Part shown: positions 50,407 through 58,438 of the stretch, piece by piece
How the letters are laid out: the number at the start of each line of letters is the position of its first letter
Numbering within the stretch: the stretch's first letter is position 1
Assembly (NCBI GenBank): GCA_965214475.1
Contig: OZ243953.1
Span: 2,728,001-2,792,000 of the forward strand
Length of the DNA: 64,000 bases
Source of the DNA: SIRX01 sp965214475
GTDB lineage: Bacteria; Actinomycetota; Rubrobacteria; Rubrobacterales; Rubrobacteraceae
Direction: 5' to 3'
Translations under genes and position numbers: made by a program
Notes under the pieces: model-generated
What the model saw: the letters and a program-made list of their open reading frames with translations, nothing else
Told to the model about the DNA's origin: nothing
Database searches by the model: none

Positions 50407-50559
50407 CTATGCCTGGTGCTCGTCGTCGTCTTTCTCGGAGCTATCGATGCCGTCGCCATCCCATTTCCGACGCGGTAGGTAGATGAGGAAGACCCAAGAG
50501 ATTATCGCCAAGATCCCGACGGCACCGGCGGCGAGCAACTGCCACAGCTCCCCGATCAA
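50407..50559 (-). CDS. 50-residue membrane protein with acidic tail
   Basis: A short frame translated as LIGELWQLLAAGAVGILAII, SWVFLIYLPRRKWDGDGIDS, then SEKDDDEHQA and TAG. One membrane helix (~7-27) is followed by a basic RRK anchor and a strongly acidic tail, a positive-inside single-pass layout. It starts at TTG 50559, overlapping the stop of the upstream Nudix gene (TTGA), so translation is probably coupled. Codon use is normal for the neighbourhood and its third positions are mostly G/C. The family is not recognised. It lies before the DUF427 gene in the same direction. Confidence 0.65.
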   Translation of the reverse strand: MIGELWQLLAAGAVGILAIISWVFLIYLPRRKWDGDGIDSSEKDDDEHQA

Positions 50560-51140
50560 GCGCTTCCGTCCAGGGCGCCGAGCCGGTCGAGGGCCAGCAT
50601 AGCGGCGGCTACGCCACTAGAGCTCACGATCCCACCGGAGTACACGAGCTGCGGTAACTCTGCGAGCGGAACCTCTACCAACTCCAATCTTTCGAACTCG
50701 TCCGGATCCTGGTCGGAGTTCCGCTCCACGCCGCGGGCGAGAAAGAGGTGGGCCCAGTTGTCCTTGAGGCTCGGTGAAGAGGCGAGGGCGCCCAGCTCCT
50801 CCCACTCACCGCCGGAAAACCCAGTCTCTTCGGAAAGCTCCCGACGGGCGGCGGCTTCCGGATCCTCGCCGGGCTCGACGAGTCCCGCCGGAAGTCCCAA
50901 TTCCATCTTCTCTAGCGGTGGCCGATACTGGCGCACCAGCACCACGTTTCCATTTTTTGTTACCGGAAAGACGATGGCGGCGTCCGGGCGTTCGATGACA
51001 TAGTAGGGATCTTTTACCGCGCCGTCGGGCAGGAGGAGCTTGTCGGAGCGCACGGTGAAGTATGGGTTTTCCAAGAGCCGTTCGCTGCTGATGCGCTCCC
51101 AGTTCTCATCCTTGGGTACCTCAGCCAACGCCGGCCTCAT
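50556..51140 (-). CDS. Nudix hydrolase, ADP-ribose pyrophosphatase type
   Basis: A 194-residue Nudix protein with box GLVEPGEDPEAAARRELSEE + TGF (~90-112). The flanking family pattern is LLENPYFTVRSDKLLLPDGA, VVLVRQYRPPLEKMELGLPA and LASSPSLKDNWAHLFLARGV. The same NudF-like layout is found in the gene at 8733. Likely substrates are ADP-ribose or ADP-sugars. The gene sits in a short minus-strand operon: its start overlaps the degenerate receiver gene by 20 bp upstream, and its stop overlaps the 50-residue membrane protein downstream. Confidence 0.87.
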   Translation of the reverse strand: MRPALAEVPKDENWERISSERLLENPYFTVRSDKLLLPDGAVKDPYYVIERPDAAIVFPVTKNGNVVLVRQYRPPLEKMELGLPAGLVEPGEDPEAAARRELSEETGFSGGEWEELGALASSPSLKDNWAHLFLARGVERNSDQDPDEFERLELVEVPLAELPQLVYSGGIVSSSGVAAAMLALDRLGALDGSA

Positions 51141-51516
51141 CCACGGTATCTCGCGGCGCGTCCCCGGCCACGATTTTGGGCAGGTCTTTGGTAAAGGCGC
51201 TGCGGGCCATTATGCGGCCACAGCCGGCTTCTTTTGCGGCGACGGCCAGATCTTTCTGGACGTGGGAAAGAAAGCCTACGGTCGGAACTTCTCGTGTCGT
51301 CTCGTTGGACTTTACTGTTTCCAGCAACTCCAACGGCTCGAAGTGCGTTGAGTTGAGGTCCAGGATCAGGAGGTCCGGCGGCGATTCTTCTAGTGCGGCG
51401 AGCAACTTCCGCGGGCTGCGGGGGAACTTCGCCTCGACGTCCAGCTCTTTGGCGGTCTCCAGGATCTTGCTCTTGAACAACAGGTCTTCTACGGCGGCGA
51501 GTACAAAACGGGCCAA
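51121..51516 (-). CDS. Degenerate receiver (pseudo-response regulator)
   Basis: A 131-residue protein with the receiver fold pattern. An acidic pair sits at residues 10-11 (AAVEDLLF), an Asp at the phospho-site position in LLILDLNSTHFE (~53), VPTVGFLSHVQ for strand 4 and CGRIMARSAFTKDLP where receivers have Y-x-x-K-P. The invariant lysine is replaced, and the alpha1 region differs. Phosphotransfer is therefore doubtful. It starts at TTG 51516 with GGAGG 5 bases upstream. It overlaps the Nudix gene, with which it is surely co-transcribed. It could be a protein-protein adaptor; the partner is unknown. Confidence 0.7.
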   Translation of the reverse strand: MARFVLAAVEDLLFKSKILETAKELDVEAKFPRSPRKLLAALEESPPDLLILDLNSTHFEPLELLETVKSNETTREVPTVGFLSHVQKDLAVAAKEAGCGRIMARSAFTKDLPKIVAGDAPRDTVDEAGVG

Positions 51517-51581
51517 GTAGTCCTCCGATGGTTTTCGAAGTGCCTTTCAAGGTATAGCTCACACATTCTACTCTTTGGGGG

Positions 51582-53450
51582 GTGCGGTATCCTAAATGCG
51601 TGTCCAAATGGTCGAAAAACCTCGGCGCGGGCTGGAAGCGACTGCGGTACGCGCTGTCCCACTTCGCACCGTTTCTAAAGCCCCGTCGTAACGGGTTGCT
51701 ACTGGCGCTGGCGGTGTTGCTCGTGGAAACGGTCACCAGCCTCGCCCAGCCGTGGCCGCTGGCCCTGGCTATAGACTACGTGTTCCGCGGGAACGAGTTG
51801 CCGACTTTCGCGCCGGACCTTCTAACAGACGATGCTATTATGCTGGCGGGGATAGCGTTCCTGATAGTCGTGATCTTCACTCTAACCCGGAGCGTTGCCG
51901 CGTTTCGCCGGTACCTACTTCAAAAGCTCGGCCAGCAGACGGTTTTCGACATGCGGCGTTCGTTGTATGCGAAGGTCCACGATCTGGGTCTCGACTACCA
52001 TGGCGGCCGGCGAACGGGCGACACGATCACTCGGGTCACCAGCGACGTAAAAGAGGTGCGGACGCTGCTAGTGGACTCGGTAGTGGAGGTATTTTCGTCC
52101 GCCCTGATCCTGCTGGGAATGCTTGTCGTGATGTTCTGGCTCAACTGGCAGCTCACCCTGCTCGCGCTCATTACGGTTCCGTTCCTGTTTCTCGCCGTCA
52201 GCCGCTACCGGCAGGCCCTGATCGAACGTATGCGGGTCGTCAGGACCAAAGAAGGAGCCATAACCAGCGTCGTTCAGGAATCCATAACCGGCATCCGGGC
52301 GGTCAAAATCTTCGGCCGCGAACAGGAGGAGATGGACCGCTTTCAACGGGAGAGCGAAGACTCGCTGAACGCCAGCGTGGACTCCTCCCTAATCGAAGCG
52401 AAGTTCAGCACCGTACTCGGCATCGTGGGTGGTATTGGTACGGCCCTCGTCGTCTACTTCGGGGCGCGACAGGTGCTTGCCGGAACCCTCTCCATAGGCC
52501 AGCTAACGGTATTCGTCGCTTACCTGGGCCTCTTCCTCTCACCTTTGTGGGCGCTCACCCGACAGGCGAACCAGATCGGTAAATCCCTCGTCTCCGGCGA
52601 ACGTATTATCGAATTGTTAGAGGCGGAACCTTCCGTAAAAGAATCTCCCGACGCTGTACCCGCGCCCGTCTTCGAGGGCAGCGTCGCCTTTGACAGCGTC
52701 TATTTCGCCTATGAGGACGAGGCTGGAGACGTGCTGCACGGCGTAGACTTCGACGTTCCCGCAGGGAGCCGGGTTGCGCTCGTCGGTGTGAGCGGCGCCG
52801 GAAAGACCACCGTCACCAGCTTGCTGGCCCGGCTCTACGATCCCTCGCGGGGACGCGTTCTCGTGGACGGGCGCAATACAAAAGACTTCACCCTCAAATC
52901 CCTGAGGGACCAGGTGACGTTCGTGCCGCAGGAGCCGATGCTTTTCCGGGCGACGGTGTCGGAGAACATTGCCTACGGAAAGCCGGACGCTGGCCGACTC
53001 GACATCGAACGGGCCGCCGGGCTCGCCGGGGCGGACGAGTTTATCCGGCAAATGCCGGAGGGATACGAGACGCTGCTCTCCGAAAGGGGCGAAAGTCTCT
53101 CCGGCGGACAGCGGCAGAGGATCTCCATAGCCCGGGCGATGCTTCGGGAGAGCCCCATCCTGATCCTGGACGAACCCCAATCCGGTCTCGATGCCGAAGC
53201 CGCCGCAGCGGTGGAAGAGAACTGGCGGACCCTAACCGGCGGTAGGACCACTTTCCTCATCGCCCACGAACTGCGGCTGGTCCGGGACGTAGACCTTATC
53301 CTCGTCCTCGACGAGGGTCGCGTCGCCGAGAGCGGCACGCATGAAGAGCTTCTAGCAGTAGAAGGACTCTACGCCCGGCTACACGCGCTCCAAGAAGAAA
53401 GTTACTCTGGTGCCGACAACAGTCTCTCACGGCGGATGGAGGCTAGATGA
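51582..53450 (+). CDS. ABC exporter, fused permease and ATPase
   Basis: A 622-residue half-transporter. Six membrane helices (~40-330) form the type-1 exporter domain, with the coupling-helix regions (LGLDYHGGRRTGDTITRVTS and VQESITGIRAVKIFGREQEE). The nucleotide-binding domain (~365-600) has Walker A VGVSGAGKTTVTSL, Q-loop FVPQEPMLF, signature LSGGQRQR, Walker B ILILDEPQSGLD and switch His in LIAHEL. It resembles MsbA/lipid- or drug-type exporters and would work as a homodimer. The substrate is unknown. The start is uncertain: GTG 51582 or GTG 51600 (MSKWSKNLGAG). A 24-codon membrane micropeptide overlaps its stop. Confidence 0.92.
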   Translation: MRYPKCVSKWSKNLGAGWKRLRYALSHFAPFLKPRRNGLLLALAVLLVETVTSLAQPWPLALAIDYVFRGNELPTFAPDLLTDDAIMLAGIAFLIVVIFTLTRSVAAFRRYLLQKLGQQTVFDMRRSLYAKVHDLGLDYHGGRRTGDTITRVTSDVKEVRTLLVDSVVEVFSSALILLGMLVVMFWLNWQLTLLALITVPFLFLAVSRYRQALIERMRVVRTKEGAITSVVQESITGIRAVKIFGREQEEMDRFQRESEDSLNASVDSSLIEAKFSTVLGIVGGIGTALVVYFGARQVLAGTLSIGQLTVFVAYLGLFLSPLWALTRQANQIGKSLVSGERIIELLEAEPSVKESPDAVPAPVFEGSVAFDSVYFAYEDEAGDVLHGVDFDVPAGSRVALVGVSGAGKTTVTSLLARLYDPSRGRVLVDGRNTKDFTLKSLRDQVTFVPQEPMLFRATVSENIAYGKPDAGRLDIERAAGLAGADEFIRQMPEGYETLLSERGESLSGGQRQRISIARAMLRESPILILDEPQSGLDAEAAAAVEENWRTLTGGRTTFLIAHELRLVRDVDLILVLDEGRVAESGTHEELLAVEGLYARLHALQEESYSGADNSLSRRMEAR

Positions 53451-53521
53451 GAGAACTGTTGATAATAACTATCGTGCTGACCCTGGTAGTTGTCGCTATC
53501 TACATCTTCTTTGCACAGTAG
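53447..53521 (+). CDS. 24-residue single-helix micropeptide coupled to the ABC exporter
   Basis: ATG 53447 overlaps the exporter's TGA (ATGA) and has its own GGAGG at 53438-53442. It encodes MRELLIITIVLTLVVVAIYI + FFAQ and a TAG stop at 53519-53521. The peptide is almost entirely one hydrophobic helix of about 20 residues with a short charged start. Small membrane peptides of this kind often bind and tune a transporter. The arrangement suggests that here, but there is no homology evidence. It is below the size limit of usual gene callers. Confidence 0.6.
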   Translation: MRELLIITIVLTLVVVAIYIFFAQ

Positions 53522-53746
53522 ATCGAGCGCGGTCTCTTAGTTTAGAAATTCTTCCTTCGTAGGAACATAGGTCGGCATAGAGCGAAGCGGTAAGCCCTCT
53601 GTCAAACCGGGGGCTTAACACTAACGCACACCGCTGGCAGACCGCGCTTGCTCCGGAGAGAGCTGCCCTCGACGAAGAGGTGTTTTGTCGTCGGAGCGCC
53701 TCGCGTGCTGGAGAATCAGGCTGTGGGTTTGAGTAACTGCAAAAGC

Positions 53747-55105
53747 TTACTCTTCGGTTTTTTTCTCCAAACCTTCTTGATCGGACTCTTCCTCGTGCTG
53801 GCGTACGATGACCTGGGCAACGCGGGGGCCGTCGGTTTCCTCTACTAGAAGGACGTGGCCGTCTACGCGAACTTCGTCGCCTTCATCCGGTGGTCGGCCC
53901 AGGAGTCCCAGAACCAGACCGCCAATAGTTTCGAAGTCTTCGCTCTCGAACTCGGTGTCCAAGGAGTTATTGACGACCTGGATGGGGAGCCGTCCGTCTA
54001 CAATGTAGCCGCCGTCGTCCAGTTCTCGCACCGTCGGTTCCTCCTCGTCGAACTCGTCCCGGATCTCACCGACTATCTCCTCGACGATGTCCTCGATGGT
54101 AAAGAGGCCCTCGAAGGAACCCCACTCGTCGATGACTATTGCCATCTGGATCTCTTGTTTTTGGAAGTCTTCCAGAATGTCGTCTATGAGGCGATTCTCC
54201 GGCACCGTCAGGACATCCCGCATGATGTCGCGGGCAGCTATGTCGGACTGTAGGCTGTCTTTTTCATTGATCGTTCTCAAGAGGTCTTTTACGTGAACCG
54301 CCCCGATTATGCGATCGTGCTCCTCGTCCTCGAAGATGGGGTACCGGGTATAGTTCCCGGCCGCCATGACCGAGATGAGATGGCCCAGATCTGCGCTCGC
54401 CGGAAGTGAGATCACATCGGGACGGGGCACCATGATCTCCCGGGCCGGCTTGTCGTCGAGCTCGAAGACGCCCCCGATCATGTCCGCCTCATCTTTCTCT
54501 ACCACGCCGCTACGGCTCGACTGGGCCAAGAGCGACCGGATCTCCTCTTCCGAGTGCGTCTCGTCGGTCTCCGAAGCCGGCCGGTAACCGAGCATCCTGG
54601 TAAACAGGTTCGCCGTGCCGTTGAATACGGTTGTGAAGGGCAGCAGCAAGTAGTAGAAGAAGTTCATGAACGGCGCTATGAAAAGAGACGTACTCTCCGG
54701 ACTCTGGATGGCGACGGTCTTGGGCGCAAGCTCACCGAAAACTACATGAAAGAAAGACACAATCGTAAAGCTCACGACCAGCGCCGACAGATGCAGTATG
54801 TTATCCGGTACCCCGAACGTATCGAACAGCGGCTCGATGAGACTCGCCACCGCCGGCTCGCCGATCCAGCCGAGTCCCAGGGAGGAGATCGTGATCCCCA
54901 ACTGGCAGACGGCCAGGTAAGCGTCCAGCTTATCGGTGGCGTTCTTGACCAGCCCCGCGGTGGACCGTTCCTCTTCGACGAGTTTCTCTACCTGGGTGGC
55001 CCGGATTTTCACGAGGGAGAACTCCGCCGCGACGAACAAACCGTTCAGAACCACCAGAAACAACGCTGCCAGAATTCGCAGGCCGGGTACTAATATTGCT
55101 TCCAG
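53747..55105 (-). CDS. CNNM/CorC-type transporter-associated protein (DUF21-CBS-CorC)
   Basis: About 452 residues from CTG 55105, or 438 from TTG 55063. The CNNM/DUF21 membrane domain (~10-205) has LNGLFVAAEFSLVKIRATQV, LAVCQLGITISSLGLGWIGE and VVFGELAPKTVAIQ. A CBS pair (~220-345) has REIMVPRPDV and WGSFEGLFTIEDIVEEIVGE. A C-terminal CorC_HlyC domain (~360-440) has DGGYIVDGRLPIQVVN. The family acts in Mg2+/cation efflux. The longer start restores the first membrane helix (EAILVPGLRILAA) and sits 5 bases after AAGGAG. The TTG has no ribosome-binding site and would start mid-helix. Hence the CTG is preferred with moderate confidence. Confidence 0.85.
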   Translation of the reverse strand: MEAILVPGLRILAALFLVVLNGLFVAAEFSLVKIRATQVEKLVEEERSTAGLVKNATDKLDAYLAVCQLGITISSLGLGWIGEPAVASLIEPLFDTFGVPDNILHLSALVVSFTIVSFFHVVFGELAPKTVAIQSPESTSLFIAPFMNFFYYLLLPFTTVFNGTANLFTRMLGYRPASETDETHSEEEIRSLLAQSSRSGVVEKDEADMIGGVFELDDKPAREIMVPRPDVISLPASADLGHLISVMAAGNYTRYPIFEDEEHDRIIGAVHVKDLLRTINEKDSLQSDIAARDIMRDVLTVPENRLIDDILEDFQKQEIQMAIVIDEWGSFEGLFTIEDIVEEIVGEIRDEFDEEEPTVRELDDGGYIVDGRLPIQVVNNSLDTEFESEDFETIGGLVLGLLGRPPDEGDEVRVDGHVLLVEETDGPRVAQVIVRQHEEESDQEGLEKKTEE

Positions 55106-55125
55106 AACAACTCCTTAGAGATTAC

Positions 55126-55156
55126 AAAAAGGCCGCGCCTCAAGAGCAGAGGCGCG
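55126..55156 (-). terminator. Terminator of the 2-hydroxyacid dehydrogenase gene
   Basis: On the minus strand CGCGCCTC (55156-55149) pairs perfectly with GAGGCGCG (55141-55134) around a 7-base loop, followed after a short GCC by five Ts. It lies about 85 bp beyond the stop of the minus-strand dehydrogenase gene and before the CorC gene. Confidence 0.75.
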
Positions 55157-55239
55157 CTGGTACTCGATGTTTCGCTGAGTTCCATATCAATAGGACGTAA
55201 ATATACCATCCCGAGTGTTCCCGCAAACCTCCGGTAACG

Positions 55240-56273
55240 CTAATACAATAACCGCTTGTCCAGTACGTTGACTAGATACTCCCCCGCTAGATACCGCTGC
55301 AGGTTCTCGCAAAACAGATCCGTCTGACTTTCGTTTATAAGCTCCGGCACCATATCCGTCGAGTGCGGGCTGACGATAACGTTCTCCAACTCCCACAACG
55401 GGCTCTCCTCCGGCAGCGGTTCCGTCTCGAACACGTCCAACGCCGCCCCTGATAGGTGGCCTTCTCTTAGCGCCTCGATCAATGCCGACTCATCCACCGT
55501 GCTCCCGCGCCCGATGTTGACGAAGTACGCACCGGATTTCATCGTCCGGACAGACTCCGCGCTTATGAGATGGTGCGTCTCCGGCGTGCCCGGCAGCGCC
55601 GCCACGACGTAGTCTGCCTCTCCCAAAACGTCGCGCAAATCTTCGTTTCTGTAAAGTTCGTCGGCGTAGTTCCAGGCTGCATCGTCCTCGCGCACCGTCC
55701 GCTTCACCCCTACTATACGCATTCCGAAAGACCGCGCCCGGACGGCCACCTCACGCCCGATATTCCCCAGCCCGACTATACAAAGCGTCTTTTCTTCCAG
55801 CGTCCCCACGGATGTCTGGTTCCAGGCTTTCTCTCGTTTTTCACGTTGCAAGCGACCAAGATCTTTGGCGTGCTGGAGAAGGGCCATCACCGCGAACTCG
55901 GCGAGTGCCCGGAAAACACGCCGCTTGCTGTAGTCACCAGGACGTCGGTGTCTTGCAGCCCGGCTTTCCGTGCCACTTCACCGGCCCCGGCCATGCTTCC
56001 TTGCACCCAGCGCAGGTTCGGGGCGACCTTGATCAGGTCTCTTATGTGCTTTCGCGGAAAATCGTAGAGGACTTCGGCCTTGGCGAGCATTTCCCTGAAC
56101 TCCTCGTCTTCTACCGATGTGCGGTTCCAATCTACGGGACCGATGTGGTCGCCCGGCCAACGCGGTGGCGGAATCAGGTCTTCTCTATAGAGAATTCGAA
56201 GACTATCGTCTACCTCCCGGATGCGCTGAATGTACTCTTCCTCGAAAAAACTCGCTATTACCACTGTTGTCAA
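55240..56273 (-). pseudogene. D-2-hydroxyacid dehydrogenase with a frameshift
   Basis: The N-terminal part from TTG 56273 (TTVVIASFFEEEYIQRIREV, NLRWVQGSMAGAGEVARKAG, VLVTTASGVFSG) goes out of frame at a CCC run (55908-55910, GGG on the coding strand). One base later the family sequence resumes as LAEFAVMALLQHAKDLGRLQ, with the NAD loop GLGNIGREVA, the catalytic Arg region YVVAALPGTPETHHL, NIGRGSTVDE, Glu in DVFETEPLP and His in VIVSPHSTDM, to a stop at 55240. Adding one G to the run restores a continuous ~345-residue enzyme. All catalytic residues are intact, so a homopolymer sequencing error is quite possible. It diverges from a Nudix gene 44 bp away. Confidence 0.85.
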
Positions 56274-56317
56274 AGTGCCTCCCTCCAGCCGATAACCGAA
56301 ATGCTACCCTAAACAGC

Positions 56318-56947
56318 ATGGACGAGAAGATAGACGCGCTAGATAGCGAGGGAAGAAAGACCGGAGAGGTCATCTGGAAGAGCGAGGCTCATCGCCAGGG
56401 TATCTGGCACGGATGCTTTCATTGCTGGGTTACGGGTATGGACGCCACCAGCGAGCCGTATCTGCTCGTACAGCGCCGCGCGGCGGGAAAGAGCACCTGG
56501 CCGGGCAAACTGGACGTCACTGCCGCCGGCCACCTCGCCGCCGGAGAAGATACCCTGGATGGTCTGCGAGAGTTGGAAGAAGAACTTGGCCTGAGCCCGG
56601 ACCCCGATAGACTGGTTCCACTGGGAACCCGCCGTGTAGAGCAGGATATATCCCAGGGCTGCGACCGGGAGTTTCACGATGTTTTTCTGCTTTATGACGA
56701 GACTCATCCAGGGGATCTAAACCTTCAGGAAGAAGAGGTAGAGTCTGTCCTGCGCTTGAATCTTGGCGAGGTCAAGCGGCTAAACGCCGGAGAAACTATC
56801 GAGGTCCGGGAATTTAGAAAATCCGAAGCAGTGCCCAGCAAAATATCTATGAAAGATTTCGTCCCGAACGAGGACGATTACCTCGCGAAAATGTCCCGAG
56901 CTGCCCGACAGTTACACGCTGGAGAGACACCAAGTAACCTGGAATAG
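56318..56947 (+). CDS. Nudix hydrolase, IPP-isomerase-like group
   Basis: A 209-residue protein. Residues 1-40 (DEKIDALDSEGRKTGEVIWK, then SEAHRQGIWHGCFHCWV) and LLVQRRAAGKSTWPGKLDVT are the pattern of the Nudix group that also contains type-1 isopentenyl-diphosphate isomerase. The Nudix box reads GHLAAGEDTLDGLRELEEEL + G, intact. IPP isomerase requires a specific Cys and Glu: a Cys is present in HGCFHCWV, but the second motif is not convincing, so a nucleotide-type hydrolase is more likely. The ATG 56318 was chosen because the protein begins right at the domain. The longer frame upstream overlaps the divergent dehydrogenase gene. Confidence 0.82.
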   Translation: MDEKIDALDSEGRKTGEVIWKSEAHRQGIWHGCFHCWVTGMDATSEPYLLVQRRAAGKSTWPGKLDVTAAGHLAAGEDTLDGLRELEEELGLSPDPDRLVPLGTRRVEQDISQGCDREFHDVFLLYDETHPGDLNLQEEEVESVLRLNLGEVKRLNAGETIEVREFRKSEAVPSKISMKDFVPNEDDYLAKMSRAARQLHAGETPSNLE

Positions 56948-56959
56948 TTCTATAAATTC

Positions 56960-57409
56960 CTACACTTGTCGGACGGCCAGGTCCGCCCGCCAACCGGCCG
57001 ATCGGAGATCTCTCGACAGGTGGCCAGTGTTTGGGATCTCAGGCGAAACTTCCGCTTCGACCATTGCGTTCAGTGCCTTGACGGTTCCGGAAGCGAGATG
57101 CACGACGGCTACTGCCTGGGGCCTGTGTTCTTTCGAAAACTGATAGACGTTGCAGGCTGCAAGGTTCGCCAGGTCCGCGCACCGGAGCGCCGCTTCAGCC
57201 AGGAGGTCTGTAGTTTCTACGCCTTCCGCATTCGTATGAGATAGGTTGTCGAAGTAGTCTTTCAGATCTTCCGCGAGGTCTCGCACGACCTCTAGTTGTA
57301 GTGAATCACTGGAACCTAGTGCCGATATGCATGCGCCCTTCAGGAGACTTGCGGCGAGTGCTCCGGATCTCGTGACATACAGTGCACCATTGTCGGCAAG
57401 CTCACCCAC
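56960..57409 (-). CDS. Helical protein of unknown function
   Basis: A 149-residue protein, mostly amphipathic helices (SLQLEVVRDLAEDLKDYFDN, LLAEAALRCADLANLAACNV, AVAVVHLASGTVKALNAMVE), with two to three cysteines and no membrane segment or signal peptide. No family is recognised. It starts at GTG 57409, 3 bp after the DUF1206 stop, so it is co-transcribed with that membrane protein and perhaps translationally coupled. Third-position GC is like its neighbours, supporting a real gene. It converges on the Nudix gene with 12 bp between stops. Confidence 0.65.
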   Translation of the reverse strand: MGELADNGALYVTRSGALAASLLKGACISALGSSDSLQLEVVRDLAEDLKDYFDNLSHTNAEGVETTDLLAEAALRCADLANLAACNVYQFSKEHRPQAVAVVHLASGTVKALNAMVEAEVSPEIPNTGHLSRDLRSAGWRADLAVRQV

Positions 57410-57412
57410 GAT

Positions 57413-58261
57413 TTAGCTGGCCTCTATGTTCCGGTAGCGGGCCACTACGAACATGAAGACCCCGTAGGTTACGAGTCCGGCGGCGACGAGACCAAGTAGG
57501 TAAGGGCCGGCGGGTTGCTGGACAAGCGTCTTCAGGGCTCCACCGAGGCCGCGGGTCTCCTTCGGGTCAGACTCCCAGGCGGCCAATAGTACGAAAGCTC
57601 CGGCTACGAGGATGACGATGGCCCGGGCGACGGTGCCGACTCGGCCGGTGAGCATGGCCCAACGGGCGGCCTCGCTCATGTGATAATAATTCATGTCGTT
57701 CTTAAACTTGGCGGTGGCGCCCGCGTAGAACTGGTAGAGGCCTACCGAGATCACCCCCAGACCAATTAGGCCTACTAATATCTGGCCGAGCGGAGGCTGG
57801 TAAGACATTACCCAGGCCGTCCACTGGTCGAGGGTGGTGCTTTGTCCCTCCGGGCCGTAGAGTTCCTCCATAGCACTGAATGCTAGACCGAGGTGGATCA
57901 GGGCGCTACCCACGTAGGCGACGCGGCGCACGATTCCCTGAACATCCGAACCTTTCTCGTCCGGGTCCATAATGCCCTGAACGAGCTTCCACAGCGCGTA
58001 CCCGACGAGCCCGACTGCCAGCAGGATCAGCAACGCTTTGCCTAAGAATTGAGACCCGATGCTTTCGAAAGCTCCACCCGCGCCGGTCGTCTTACCGCCC
58101 GTCCCCAGCGCGACCTGGGCGGCCAGCACGCCGATGGCCGCATAGACCGTCCCCTTGGCAACGTAGCCGATACGGGCGATCCAGTCGACCCACGGTTCTG
58201 CTTTGTCCGCCGCCTTCTCGGCATGCTGGCGGGCCATCTCGTACTTGTCTGTTTGCGCCAC
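57413..58261 (-). CDS. DUF1206 membrane protein
   Basis: A 282-residue protein with six membrane helices arranged as three similar two-helix units, the DUF1206 pattern. The units open with ARIGYVAKGTVYAAIGVLAA (~27), RRVAYVGSALIHLGLAFSAM (~115) and GRVGTVARAIVILVAGAFVL (~205), and each closes with a G-x-Y/F-x3 helix (VGLVGYALWKLVQGI and similar). The function is unknown. The start is GTG 58261 (MAQTDKYEMARQHAEKAADK) with GAGAGGA about 9 bases upstream. The frame runs further upstream to 58810 but that is antisense to nadE. It diverges from nadE, and a helical protein follows it. Confidence 0.88.
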   Translation of the reverse strand: MAQTDKYEMARQHAEKAADKAEPWVDWIARIGYVAKGTVYAAIGVLAAQVALGTGGKTTGAGGAFESIGSQFLGKALLILLAVGLVGYALWKLVQGIMDPDEKGSDVQGIVRRVAYVGSALIHLGLAFSAMEELYGPEGQSTTLDQWTAWVMSYQPPLGQILVGLIGLGVISVGLYQFYAGATAKFKNDMNYYHMSEAARWAMLTGRVGTVARAIVILVAGAFVLLAAWESDPKETRGLGGALKTLVQQPAGPYLLGLVAAGLVTYGVFMFVVARYRNIEAS

Positions 58262-58438
58262 GTTCGGATTCCTCTCGGGCTCGGAATTCAGTCCACACTC
58301 TACACTGCGGCGAAGATGACTGTAACCTCGTCGGTGACTCCTATAACGGGGTTTACCGCGGAGGAGTGGGCAAAGCGCCGGGTGGCGCGGTATATTCCGG
58401 TTGTAGTAGCTCTTGTCAAAGCAACCGGAGGTGTTTTC

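Noticed and set aside
53540..53700. Possible hairpins between the ABC exporter and the CorC gene
   Set aside because: Short imperfect pairings around the agccc/gggct words have no T-run and are not convincing as a terminator.
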